DNA from: Actinopolymorpha cephalotaxi
GTDB lineage: Bacteria; Actinomycetota; Actinomycetes; Propionibacteriales; Actinopolymorphaceae
NCBI RefSeq assembly: GCF_013408535.1
Contig: NZ_JACBZA010000001.1
Location: 6,284,850 to 6,348,849, forward strand
Reading direction: 5' to 3'
Length of the DNA: 64,000 nt
Shown: positions 17,334 to 26,155 of the stretch, in pieces
How the letters are laid out: each line of letters opens with the position of its first letter
Numbering within the stretch: the stretch's first letter is position 1
Notes under the pieces: model-generated
Told to the model about the DNA's origin: nothing
What the model saw: only the letters and a program-made list of their open reading frames with translations
Databases searched by the model: none
Program-made: the position numbers and the translations under genes

Positions 17334-17759
17334 ATGCCCAGCCCCGGAGTCCAGGCAACGGGCCTCATCGTCCGGCTCGCCCGCGAACTACGGACCGCCC
17401 TGGACCAGCGCTTCGCCGCCTTCGGCCTGACGTCGCAGCAGGCCGGCCTCCTCGTCCACGTCTTCACCGGGCAGTCGAGTCCGCGCGCGCTAGCTGACCT
17501 GCTCGGCACGGACACCGCCGGCATCACCCGGCTCGTCGACCGGCTGGAAGCCAAGAAGCTCGTCCGGCGCGTACCCGACCCGGCCGACCGTCGTGCCGTC
17601 GTGGTCGAGCTCACCAGAGCCGGACGTTCGCTGATCCCCAAGCTTCCGCCGGTCTTCGAGGCCGTCGCCGCGGACCTGACCCGGGGCGTCGACCCGGCCG
17701 AGGCCGCCGCTCTTCTCCAGGCGATGCTCGCCAACCTCACCGACCAGGACCCGGACTGA
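17334..17759 (+). CDS. MarR family transcriptional regulator
   Basis: A 141-residue winged-helix regulator. LTSQQAGLLVHVFTG, DLLGTDTAGITRLVDRLEAKKLVRRVPDPADRRAVVVELT is the recognition helix plus wing, with the typical DxRxxxxxLT wing signature in variant form. AGGAG lies 8 nt before the ATG. It probably senses a small aromatic or oxidant ligand and controls the divergent NTF2-like gene and itself; the ligand is unknown. Confidence 0.88.
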   Translation: MPSPGVQATGLIVRLARELRTALDQRFAAFGLTSQQAGLLVHVFTGQSSPRALADLLGTDTAGITRLVDRLEAKKLVRRVPDPADRRAVVVELTRAGRSLIPKLPPVFEAVAADLTRGVDPAEAAALLQAMLANLTDQDPD

Positions 17760-17981
17760 TCTCGGCGGCGGTTGGAGGTCGACCCCGCGCTGTCCGAAGT
17801 GTTGAGCGCAACGGTGGTCAGAGCCCCCGTCGCTCTTCACGCTTCTCGAGTGTGCTCTGTCGGCTGATGCGCGACACGTATCCGCCAGCTGATGTGCGAC
17901 ATCTGGAATGCACTGATCTGCCGATGTGCGGACGTTCGAATCTTGTGGCGGGGTGCAGAGCGTCGGACGTATTCTCCTCGC
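17760..17981. other. Gap with degenerate direct repeats at island edge
   Basis: This 222-bp stretch has no convincing gene. It contains three imperfect copies of a GCTGATGYGCGACA-like unit, at 17863, 17888 and 17921. The second copy includes a small palindrome (GATGTGCGACATC). Such repeats recall decayed insertion-sequence ends, but no transposase remnant is visible. It borders the island of small leaderless genes, and a TATTCT -10 at 17970-17975 serves the next gene. Confidence 0.4.
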
Positions 17982-18224
17982 GTGACTTCGCTATCCGTCC
18001 TGAAGCGTGTCGCAGCGATACTCGCGGCCTATGAGTCGCGGTCGATCGATGCAGACGAACTCCACGGGCGGCTGCTCAAGGCCCTTCACGCAAGCGGATC
18101 CGATGCCACTCTGCTCGACTTGATGAATTCAATTGACGAGGCCTCGGACCTGGGCCGGAACGAACGGGAGGACATCGCTTGGGCGGCGGCTAGGTTCTGG
18201 CGCCGAACAGCCGAGATTCCCTAG
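17982..18224 (+). CDS. Small hypothetical protein (leaderless)
   Basis: An 80-residue mostly helical protein (VTSLSVLKRVAAILAAYESR at the start; SIDEASDLGRNEREDIAWAA near the end). I do not recognise its family. The GTG at 17982 is set by a TATTCT hexamer exactly 6 nt upstream and the absence of a ribosome site. A start 90 nt further upstream is possible but would cross that promoter. It is followed 7 nt after its stop by copy A of the island's repeated motif. Confidence 0.6.
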   Translation: MTSLSVLKRVAAILAAYESRSIDADELHGRLLKALHASGSDATLLDLMNSIDEASDLGRNEREDIAWAAARFWRRTAEIP

Positions 18225-18230
18225 ACGCAC

Positions 18231-18253
18231 TCTCATGCCGCGATCCGCGCGCC
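18231..18253 (+). repeat. Island post-stop motif, copy A
   Basis: CTCATGCCGCGATCCGCGCG with flanking bases, starting 7 nt after the stop codon of the preceding small gene. The same sequence family recurs at 18585, 19195, 20360 and 20670. The distance to the next gene varies, so it does not behave like a promoter. Confidence 0.6.
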
Positions 18254-18306
18254 AACTCTGGTCGATGAGCGGCTGATTGGTCGCAGCGACGTGACAGCAT
18301 CTCGGC

Positions 18307-18573
18307 ATGGCAGACGGGTACGAGACGGGCCGACCAACCGACGAGATTCCGTCGGGCATCAGGACCCGCGATGAGTTCGGCGAGTACCTACTGCGTGTCC
18401 TGGACGACTACCGAGAGACAGGAGCTGCAGAGTGGACGAACAGCACCTTGGAGCACTTCCTCGACGGGCTCGCGGCGTTCGCGTTGGCACGGGTCAACGA
18501 TCAGACAGAGAGGGAAGAGCCCACTTGGCAGTTGTTCGCTGAGAGCATTGCTGCCGCCTCCGGCTACGAGTAG
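18307..18573 (+). CDS. DUF7660-like small protein
   Basis: An 88-residue acidic protein. EFGEYLLRVLDDYRETGAAE WTNSTLEHFLDGLAAF matches what I recall of the DUF7660 pattern, in which a helix is followed by W-x-N-x-x-L-x-x-F-L. No function is established; relatives often lie among immunity-type small genes. A CAGCAT hexamer lies 6 nt before the ATG, consistent with a leaderless transcript. Motif copy B begins 12 nt after the stop. Confidence 0.65.
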   Translation: MADGYETGRPTDEIPSGIRTRDEFGEYLLRVLDDYRETGAAEWTNSTLEHFLDGLAAFALARVNDQTEREEPTWQLFAESIAAASGYE

Positions 18574-18584
18574 CGGGACCGCTC

Positions 18585-18606
18585 GCTCATGCTGCGATCC
18601 GCGGTC
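18585..18606 (+). repeat. Island post-stop motif, copy B
   Basis: GCTCATGCTGCGATCCGCGG and two further bases, 12 nt after the DUF7660-like stop. It differs from copy A by a C-to-T change within the conserved ATGCYGCGATCCGCG block. Confidence 0.6.
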
Positions 18607-18642
18607 ATGCCGATGAGCGGTAATCGGCACTACGCTCGCCGC

Positions 18643-19188
18643 GTGATCCGGGATCTGGTGCGCGACAAGGCCAAGGCCTTGCCCACCGATGCAAATGCAG
18701 CCCACGTGACCGCCCTGCGAGTGTGGCACTGCAACTACTGGTCACTCGCTCCCCTGGAGCAGTACCCCAACCTGCGCACCCTCGTGGTCGCCAGCTACCC
18801 GGACTCAGACGTCCAAGCCCTAGCGGCGCTCGCAGGGTTGGAGTACCTCTCGCTCCTGCATATGCCACACGTGCGGGACCTGGCGCCGCTGGAGGGGCTG
18901 AGGCATCTGCGCACCGTCCGGCTGGCTACGTCACCCGGCTGGGACTCATCGGGGAAGGTGACCGTCGTCGATTCCCTGCAACCACTGGCGAACCTGCCCG
19001 GGTTGAAGCACCTGGAACTGTTTGGGATCCAACCTGCGAGCAGGTCCTTGCAGGAACTGGAGAGCGCACCCGAGCTGGTCAGCCTGCGGGCCTCGAAGTA
19101 CCCCGCAGAGGAGCCCCGGCGCTTCTACATGGCAACCGGCGTGACCGATGCCATTGCCCCGTCCCCTGGCGTTGCTGACTGGAGCTGA
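18643..19188 (+). CDS. Leucine-rich-repeat-like protein (leaderless)
   Basis: 181 residues with repeating LxxLxxL strands: YPNLRTLVVASY, LAGLEYLSLLHMPHV, LRHLRTVRLATS, LPGLKHLELFGIQ. The period is about 22-25 residues, as in bacterial leucine-rich repeats. Such proteins bind other proteins; there is no signal peptide, so it is cytoplasmic. GTG 18643 is chosen because TACGCT lies 6 nt upstream. An in-frame ATG at 18613 would place the start ahead of that promoter. Motif copy C starts 7 nt after the stop. Confidence 0.65.
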   Translation: MIRDLVRDKAKALPTDANAAHVTALRVWHCNYWSLAPLEQYPNLRTLVVASYPDSDVQALAALAGLEYLSLLHMPHVRDLAPLEGLRHLRTVRLATSPGWDSSGKVTVVDSLQPLANLPGLKHLELFGIQPASRSLQELESAPELVSLRASKYPAEEPRRFYMATGVTDAIAPSPGVADWS

Positions 19189-19194
19189 TACCCA

Positions 19195-19217
19195 CTCTGT
19201 GCCGCGATCCGCGCCCG
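19195..19217 (+). repeat. Island post-stop motif, copy C
   Basis: CTCTGTGCCGCGATCCGCGC and flanks, 7 nt after the leucine-rich gene's stop. It shares the 14-bp block TGCCGCGATCCGCG with copy A. Confidence 0.6.
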
Positions 19218-19304
19218 ATCGTGCCGAATTGAGGACGTTGGCCACGGCGGTCGATGCGTACCGATAGTCCGACTGAGTGGCCGCGAGATCGCTACATTGC
19301 TCAC

Positions 19305-19778
19305 GTGCCACCCTGCTTCGACGTCTACGTCTGGGTCCACACGGAGGACCGGCCCGGCGTGCTCGCGCGCTTTATCGACAGCTACGTCGATGGCCATAGT
19401 CCCAGGGAGCCGCGCTTCGGCGCGTTCGTGCGCACGTACGTTCAGGAGGCGCCGAGTCCAGGCGATCAGGAGGGCCTCGTCGATCTCCGCAGACAGCCAC
19501 CACGGGACAGAGGCTTGACCCTGTACCTGGGCGCGAAGCACCACTACGAGGCAATCATCACGATCACGGAGGAAGGGGACCTTGTACTGGGCCTCGGCCT
19601 CGATGACCCCGACAACTCGCCCGAGGTTTGGAAGCGCGGAGCAGCTCTCATGGCTTCCCTGCGTGCCGAGTTCAACGCACACGGCGGAGTGGCGGGAGTC
19701 GAGTTACCGCCTCCCCAATCAGCGTTGGAGTGGGCGGACGAGGCCATGGTGCAGGTTCGGCAGGGAACGAGCCCCTGA
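19305..19778 (+). CDS. Hypothetical protein (leaderless)
   Basis: A 157-residue protein of mixed alpha/beta pattern: FDVYVWVHTEDRPGVLARFI at the start, GLTLYLGAKHHYEAIITI in the middle and ALEWADEAMVQVRQG near the end. I do not recognise the family. Size and style resemble immunity-type proteins. GTG 19305 is supported by TACATT exactly 6 nt upstream. A weakly similar, more diverged version of the island motif (GTCCGCTTCCGCCGCC) follows its stop. Confidence 0.6.
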   Translation: MPPCFDVYVWVHTEDRPGVLARFIDSYVDGHSPREPRFGAFVRTYVQEAPSPGDQEGLVDLRRQPPRDRGLTLYLGAKHHYEAIITITEEGDLVLGLGLDDPDNSPEVWKRGAALMASLRAEFNAHGGVAGVELPPPQSALEWADEAMVQVRQGTSP

Positions 19779-19845
19779 AACGTCCGCTTCCGCCGCCGAT
19801 AGGAAAGTTCAGGCGTCCAGGGTCGCGCCAAACTAGCCTCTGCCC

Positions 19846-20352
19846 ATGAGTGAAGGATTCCGGGTCGAAGGGGTCTGGCGGCCGATTGAATACGCCGAAG
19901 CGTGGGCGGGGTTCGACGCTCGCTTCGACTTCAAGCCGGACTACTACGAACGTGCTGTGCCTGCCATCCGGCTGCCCGACGGCTGTGTTGTGATCGACCT
20001 CGCTCCTGTCTTTGCTCACGAGGGCGCTCGGTTCGCGTCCGGTGAAGCGGCGATCACTGCGGCCGCCCTCCGGAACTTTGTTTGGTTCACCGACGAGGAG
20101 GAGTTGACCGCGCTGGACTGGCAGCACACCCCATACCGCTACTCGCCGGCCGCGCACGCTCTCGCGAACGTCGGATGGCCCGTCCCGGTGTTCCCGAACG
20201 GCGACTACTACGTCCACACCACGTCGGACCTGCGGTGGGGCACGTTCGGACACCCGTGGCAGCAGTCGCTGACCGTCTGGGGTGAAGAGTTGGTGCGCAC
20301 CCTCGGGACTGAACTGTTGACCTGGCTACCACGGCACACGCAGAGCCCATAA
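19846..20352 (+). CDS. DUF2716-like protein (leaderless)
   Basis: A 168-residue protein. AWAGFDARFDFKPDYYERAVPAIRLPDG near the start and FPNGDYYVHTTSDLRWGTFGHPWQQSL near the end match the DUF2716 pattern as I recall it. No activity is known; the family turns up among immunity-type genes of actinobacteria. TAGCCT lies 6 nt before the ATG. Motif copy D starts 8 nt after the stop, and the next gene is convergent. Confidence 0.7.
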   Translation: MSEGFRVEGVWRPIEYAEAWAGFDARFDFKPDYYERAVPAIRLPDGCVVIDLAPVFAHEGARFASGEAAITAAALRNFVWFTDEEELTALDWQHTPYRYSPAAHALANVGWPVPVFPNGDYYVHTTSDLRWGTFGHPWQQSLTVWGEELVRTLGTELLTWLPRHTQSP

Positions 20353-20359
20353 ACGTACG

Positions 20360-20382
20360 GATCTGCCGCATTCCGCGCGCTC
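20360..20382 (+). repeat. Island post-stop motif, copy D
   Basis: ATCTGCCGCATTCCGCGCGC and flanks, 8 nt after the DUF2716-like stop. It runs into the stop codon of the convergent CPCC-like gene. It is more diverged than copies A-C (CATTCC instead of CGATCC). Confidence 0.5.
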
Positions 20383-20629
20383 ACGCGTTGAAGCGCCGTC
20401 GGCCTTCTGCTTCCCATTCAGCGCGGTACTGATCGAACGAAGCAGGAGCCGAAGTCCCCGGGTTGTCGTCATTCCCGAACTCAAAGCCACAGTTGGGGCA
20501 GACCTCATACGAGGGAGACCCCAACGCGACTTCGTACGGGGGTACGAGGTCCACACCGGCCGGCGGCGGCCAGATGGCGTACGGCGGTGCTGTCAGTTCT
20601 CGTGAACCGCAGACCGGGCATTCGATCAC
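20381..20629 (-). CDS. CPCC-like cysteine-rich zinc-ribbon protein
   Basis: An 82-residue protein with two Cys pairs, CPVCG at residues 4-8 and CPNCGFEFGNDD near residue 48. It ends in SFDQYRAEWEAEGRRRF, as in the cysteine-rich CPCC family. It probably binds one zinc ion; function unknown. GTG 20629 (VIECPVCG) is chosen because a CAGGCT hexamer lies 6 nt upstream; an in-frame start at 20671 also exists. Confidence 0.65.
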   Translation of the reverse strand: MIECPVCGSRELTAPPYAIWPPPAGVDLVPPYEVALGSPSYEVCPNCGFEFGNDDNPGTSAPASFDQYRAEWEAEGRRRFNA

Positions 20630-20669
20630 GTGACAAGCCTGCCCCACGTAGCGTCCACGGGACCCACCC

Positions 20670-20692
20670 ACATGCCGCTATCCGCGCTCTCG
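20670..20692 (+). repeat. Island post-stop motif, copy E
   Basis: CACATGCCGCTATCCGCGCT and flanks. This copy lies 41 bp upstream of the CPCC-like start rather than after a stop, yet keeps the same plus-strand orientation as copies A-D. This suggests that the neighbouring gene was inverted or replaced. Confidence 0.5.
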
Positions 20693-20817
20693 CTCTGTCG
20701 CACATCACCCGGCGTACGACCGTCGGGTGTCGGCCACCCAGACGAGTCGGCCCCTGTCTTTGACGCAGTAGATGCTTGACGGAGCTGTGCCAGTACTCGC
20801 TGACGTTTCGCCACGGC

Positions 20818-21444
20818 TCAGGTCGCGACCAATGCATCTCGGAGTCGGCTCGCGAACGCAAGCAACTGGGCGAATGCCTCGAGGTCCTCGGGCGTGACTT
20901 CGCGTCTCGGTTCTTCGCCCAGGCTCTCAAGGGCTGCATCCAGGACGATGCAAGAGGCCCCGTCCGCCCGCGCTCGGGAGTCTCGAAGTGCTGGAGCTGC
21001 CGACAGCTTGGTGAGCGTGACTGCTGACGCGGCGAGCGGCGGCGCTGTAAGTGAGCCCTCTGCTGTCATCTCGTACGTCCAGGCGACGATCTCGCCGTGC
21101 CCCGCCTCCTCGCCGAACCGGCGCGCGGTACGACGGGAGACCTCGGCCGCCGAACGGATGCCCAGGTCGTACTCCAGGCAACCGATCAGCAACGCGAGCC
21201 ATCCGGCGACGATGAGGAGTTCGGTGTGGGCGCGCAGTCCGACCGGTTCGCGGAGGATGCGGCGCAGGTGGCCGAGCCAGTGGAGCGCGTCGGTGCGGAG
21301 GTCGCGGGCGTCGCGGTAGGAGTACTGGCAGCACAGCTCGGTGACGACGCTCTGCAGTGATTCCAGAGTTGCCGGGCCGGCATCGAACGCCCGAAGGCGG
21401 CCGACGAGCTCGGAGGCCCGGCACGGGGTCGGCTCGGTCGTCAT
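20818..21444 (-). CDS. Truncated XRE/TPR-type regulator fragment
   Basis: 208 residues. Residues 10-130 resemble the sensor half of streptomycete-type XRE-TPR regulators (LHWLGHLRRILREPVGLRAH, LIVAGWLALLIGCLEYDLG, RRFGEEAGHGEIVAWTYEMTA). The N-terminal helix-turn-helix expected in a 400-residue protein is absent. The repeats stop abruptly, and the last 75 residues look unrelated. A GAGAAT hexamer lies 6 nt before the ATG, so it may still be expressed. It could be a decayed regulator or a stand-alone sensor domain. Confidence 0.55.
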   Translation of the reverse strand: MTTEPTPCRASELVGRLRAFDAGPATLESLQSVVTELCCQYSYRDARDLRTDALHWLGHLRRILREPVGLRAHTELLIVAGWLALLIGCLEYDLGIRSAAEVSRRTARRFGEEAGHGEIVAWTYEMTAEGSLTAPPLAASAVTLTKLSAAPALRDSRARADGASCIVLDAALESLGEEPRREVTPEDLEAFAQLLAFASRLRDALVAT

Positions 21445-21597
21445 GCCGTCATTCTCGGTGATGTCGATCCCGCCGCTCCTCGTTCGAAGAAGGGGCAGAA
21501 CGCCGATGAGTTCGGGCCGCGGGTGCGGTCAGACTGGGCGTACACCCGAACACCGCGTACATCCACTCTCGCGGCACCACGATCAAGGAGCACTTCG

Positions 21598-22206
21598 ATG
21601 CGGAAGATCACCGCTGGTCTGTTCATCTCGCTGGACGGGGTCATCGAGGACCCGCAGGACTGGCACTTCCCGTACTTCAACGACGAGATGGGCGCCGCCG
21701 TCGACGCCCAGCTCGGCGCCTCCGACACGCTGCTGATCGGCCGGGTGACCTACGACAGCTTCGCCGGCGCGTGGCCGGACCGCGAGGAGGCCGGCGGGGA
21801 GGACGCACCGTTCGCCAAGAAGCTCGGCGACGCGCGCAAGGTCGTCGTGTCCCGGCAGGACCTCGACTTCACCTGGCGCAACTCCGAGGTGCTGAAGGGC
21901 GAGCTGGTCGAGGCCGTCACCGCGCTGAAGAACGAGCCGGGCGGCGACATCGGGATGAGCGGGTCGGTCTCCGTCGTACGCCAACTGCTGGCCGCCGGCC
22001 TCCTCGACGAGCTGCACCTGCTGGTCCACCCGATCGCGGTCCGCAAGGGCGCGCGGCTGTTCGAGGACGCGGACACCCCGCTCCCGCTGCGGCTGCTGTC
22101 GTCGACGACGTTCAGCACGGGCGTACTCCACCTCGTCTACACCAACGACGACTCCGCTCCCGAGGGCACCTACGAGGACGCGAAGACGCAGCTGCCCCAG
22201 GACTGA
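21598..22206 (+). CDS. RibD C-terminal/dihydrofolate-reductase-like oxidoreductase
   Basis: A 202-residue reductase of the YyaP/RibD_C type. MRKITAGLFISLDGVIEDPQ is the family start. LLIGRVTYDSFAGAWP and GDIGMSGSVSVVRQLLAAGLLDELHLLVHPI are the NADPH-site and dimer segments. It probably reduces a pterin- or flavin-like compound; the substrate is not known. AAGGAG lies 7 nt before the ATG. A strong hairpin ends the gene. Confidence 0.85.
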   Translation: MRKITAGLFISLDGVIEDPQDWHFPYFNDEMGAAVDAQLGASDTLLIGRVTYDSFAGAWPDREEAGGEDAPFAKKLGDARKVVVSRQDLDFTWRNSEVLKGELVEAVTALKNEPGGDIGMSGSVSVVRQLLAAGLLDELHLLVHPIAVRKGARLFEDADTPLPLRLLSSTTFSTGVLHLVYTNDDSAPEGTYEDAKTQLPQD

Positions 22207-22222
22207 CGAAGCAGGACCGTGG

Positions 22223-22260
22223 CCGGCCGGGACGTCGAGAAGTACGGACGTCCCGGCCGG
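22223..22260 (+). terminator. Hairpin terminator
   Basis: A perfect 14-bp stem (left arm CCGGCCGGGACGTC at 22223-22236, right arm 22247-22260) with a 10-nt loop, 16 bp after the reductase stop codon. There is no T-run, as usual in GC-rich actinobacteria. Two direct copies of CCCGTGCGCGATCCGGGC follow at 22289 and 22310. Confidence 0.7.
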
Positions 22261-22353
22261 TCGCTGTGCGTACTCCCCGGCATACTCCCGTGCGCGATCC
22301 GGGCAGACTCCCGTGCGCGATCCGGGCCGAAAGTCCCCAATCGGCGACCAAGA

Positions 22354-22373
22354 CTTGATTGATTCAAGAGAAT
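22354..22373 (+). promoter_or_regulatory. furA promoter with probable FurA box
   Basis: CTTGATTGATTCAAG (22354-22368) is an AT-rich inverted repeat (arms CTTGA/TCAAG) that touches a GAGAAT -10 hexamer at 22368-22373, 17 nt upstream of the furA GTG. Actinobacterial FurA is known to repress its own furA-katG promoter through an AT-rich site at this location. Confidence 0.6.
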
Positions 22374-22390
22374 CCGCCAGACTCGGCCAC

Positions 22391-22852
22391 GTGCCGACCC
22401 CCGCGGACTTCGAGCGCATGCTCCGCGACGCCGCCCTCCGGGTGACGCGTCCGCGGGTGGCGGTGCTGTCCGCGGTGCACGACCTTCCGCACGCCGACAC
22501 CGACTCGATCATCGGTGCCGTACGGAAGAACCTCGGCGTCGTCTCCCACCAGGCCGTCTACGACGTACTCCACGCGCTCACCGCCGTGGGCCTGGTGCGC
22601 CGCATCCAGCCGCTCGGCTCGGTGGCGCGATACGAGGCGAGGGTGGGCGACAACCACCACCACATCGTCTGCCGGTCGTGCGGCGCCATCGCCGACGTCG
22701 ACTGCGCGGTGGGCGAGACGCCCTGCCTGACGGCGGCCGACGACTCGGGGTACGAGATCGACGAGGCCGAGGTCATCTACTGGGGCAGATGTCCTGAGTG
22801 TGTGGCGATCAGCAACCAGCAAGGCGACCAGCAAGCAGCCGGCGCAAAGTGA
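22391..22852 (+). CDS. furA: Fur-family peroxide-responsive repressor FurA
   Basis: A 153-residue Fur-family metalloregulator. The winged helix is DFERMLRDAALRVTRPRVAVL through SHQAVYDVLHALTAVGLV. The metal-binding part has the His cluster NHHHIVCRSCG and a second CPEC pair, giving the two CxxC motifs of the structural zinc site. It lies 24 bp upstream of katG, and in actinobacteria this pair forms a peroxide-inducible operon. GTG 22391 gives the usual N-terminus. Confidence 0.9.
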   Translation: MPTPADFERMLRDAALRVTRPRVAVLSAVHDLPHADTDSIIGAVRKNLGVVSHQAVYDVLHALTAVGLVRRIQPLGSVARYEARVGDNHHHIVCRSCGAIADVDCAVGETPCLTAADDSGYEIDEAEVIYWGRCPECVAISNQQGDQQAAGAK

Positions 22853-25066
<2,214 letters not shown>

Positions 25067-25092
25067 TCTCCGACCAGAACAAGGCGTTGCAG

Positions 25093-25134
25093 AGAGGTCC
25101 AGGTCGGCCGGATCATCGGCCGGCCTGGACCTCT
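25093..25134 (+). terminator. katG terminator hairpin
   Basis: An 18-bp stem, with one T opposite G, and a GATCAT loop (arms AGAGGTCCAGG and CCTGGACCTCT closing a CGGCCG/CGGCCG inner stem), 26 bp after katG. It is the strongest simple hairpin in this gap. Confidence 0.75.
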
Positions 25135-25138
25135 GTCG

Positions 25139-25198
25139 TCGTTGAAGTGTGGAGACTTAGGGGGGTTATAGGCCCCGTAAGCCTCCACGCTTCAACGA
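25139..25198. repeat. Long nested hairpin H2
   Basis: A 60-nt almost continuous inverted repeat. Left arm TCGTTGAAGTGTGGAG pairs with CTCCACGCTTCAACGA with one G-T pair, and an inner GGGG/CCCC stem encloses TTATAGG. It lies just 4 bp after the katG terminator, in the convergent gap before the membrane protein gene. The outer arms (GAAGTG/CTTC) resemble hairpins at 25219 and 57362. Confidence 0.7.
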
Positions 25199-25218
25199 AA
25201 ACGATCGGACCGAGCCGC

Positions 25219-25266
25219 AAGCGTGAAGTTTCGTGGGGGTTCTGACCACCCGGAACGTTCACGCTT
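25219..25266. repeat. Nested hairpin H3
   Basis: Outer arms AAGCGTGAA and TTCACGCTT (9 bp) enclose an interrupted stem around GGGGGTTCTGACCACCC. Like H2, H4 and H5 it combines GTGAA/TTCAC outer arms with a G-rich/C-rich inner stem. Confidence 0.55.
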
Positions 25267-25326
25267 CGCTCGCGCGGGCAGGTCACGTCGCGTCGCGGCT
25301 ACCAAGCCGTCGGCCAGCAACATGCC

Positions 25327-26019
25327 TTAGCTGGTGGTCCACAGTGCTCGGGCGGCGGGGACGCTGCCGGCCACGAGCAGCCCGATGGCGACGGCGCCGA
25401 CCGCGACCGGGTTGCCCGGGAGGACGAACATCGCCATCGTCAGTGGGCTGCTGGCGACCATCGCCCAGGCCGCCCATGCCGGAACGACCCTGGCCCGCCG
25501 CAGTGCGATCCCGAGCAGGACGTACGCCGCCAGGTGGCCGACGATGTAGACGATCAGGTACGCGTTCATCAGCGGTCCGTACGCGAACGCGTCGTACAGC
25601 CTGCCGTAGGAAGAGCTGCCGGGCATCCGGGCCATGGCGACCGCGGCGGCGTCGAGCGCGGTCAGGGCCGAGAGCGGGATCCACCCGACGACGCCGGCCA
25701 GCCCGCCGAGGGCGGACAGCCACGGCGTACGCGCCCAGGACAGCCGGGCGAGTCCGACGATGCTCACCGGAAGCAGAAAGCTCGCGGCGAAGAACGCGAT
25801 CAGGTGTGCGGTGTTGGTGGCAGGGTCGGCGGCCAGGTTCGCGGCGACGGTCTGCCCGCCGTCGGTGTGCATCGACGGCGGTGCCAGCAGACCGCCGAGC
25901 CAGAAGCACAGCGGGCCACCGACGACCGACGCCGCGGTGAGTCGGTGGAGCAGGCGCTGTGGACGAGAGGACGTTGAGGTGGCGGCGGTGGTGGCGGTGG
26001 CGGCGAGAGCGAAGGACAT
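25327..26019 (-). CDS. Multi-pass membrane protein of unknown function
   Basis: A 230-residue protein with about six or seven hydrophobic helices, among them LTAASVVGGPLCFWLGGLLA, LIAFFAASFLLPVSIVGLA, AYLIVYIVGHLAAYVLLG and VAVGAVAIGLLVAGSVPA. The first 20 residues are an Ala/Thr-rich cytoplasmic tail. I recognise no catalytic motif; it resembles DUF4386-like membrane proteins in layout only. GGGAGG lies 7 nt before the ATG. It is monocistronic. Confidence 0.75.
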   Translation of the reverse strand: MSFALAATATTAATSTSSRPQRLLHRLTAASVVGGPLCFWLGGLLAPPSMHTDGGQTVAANLAADPATNTAHLIAFFAASFLLPVSIVGLARLSWARTPWLSALGGLAGVVGWIPLSALTALDAAAVAMARMPGSSSYGRLYDAFAYGPLMNAYLIVYIVGHLAAYVLLGIALRRARVVPAWAAWAMVASSPLTMAMFVLPGNPVAVGAVAIGLLVAGSVPAARALWTTS

Positions 26020-26155
26020 GACCGGACCTCCCGAGGTGGAGTTCGACGCGCCATCACCGTACGAACGCCCGCCCGCGGCCGGAAACCTCCGACGGTGGGA
26101 CCTCGGTGTCCCCCCGTGGGGGTACCTGGGCTGCCGGCACCTGGTGGTTCGTTCG

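Noticed and set aside
17862-17940. Inverted ends of an old insertion sequence
   Set aside because: The three GCTGATGYGCGACA-like units are direct, imperfect and not paired with any transposase remnant; too weak to call a mobile element.
17982-20352. A true integron
   Set aside because: The repeated motif is only about 22 bp, does not form the long imperfect hairpin of an attC site, and no tyrosine recombinase is present in the window. I keep only the weaker statement that the genes look cassette-like.
20626-20814. A 62-codon minus-strand gene upstream of the CPCC-like gene
   Set aside because: It reads through motif copy E, has no promoter hexamer or ribosome site, and no family resemblance.
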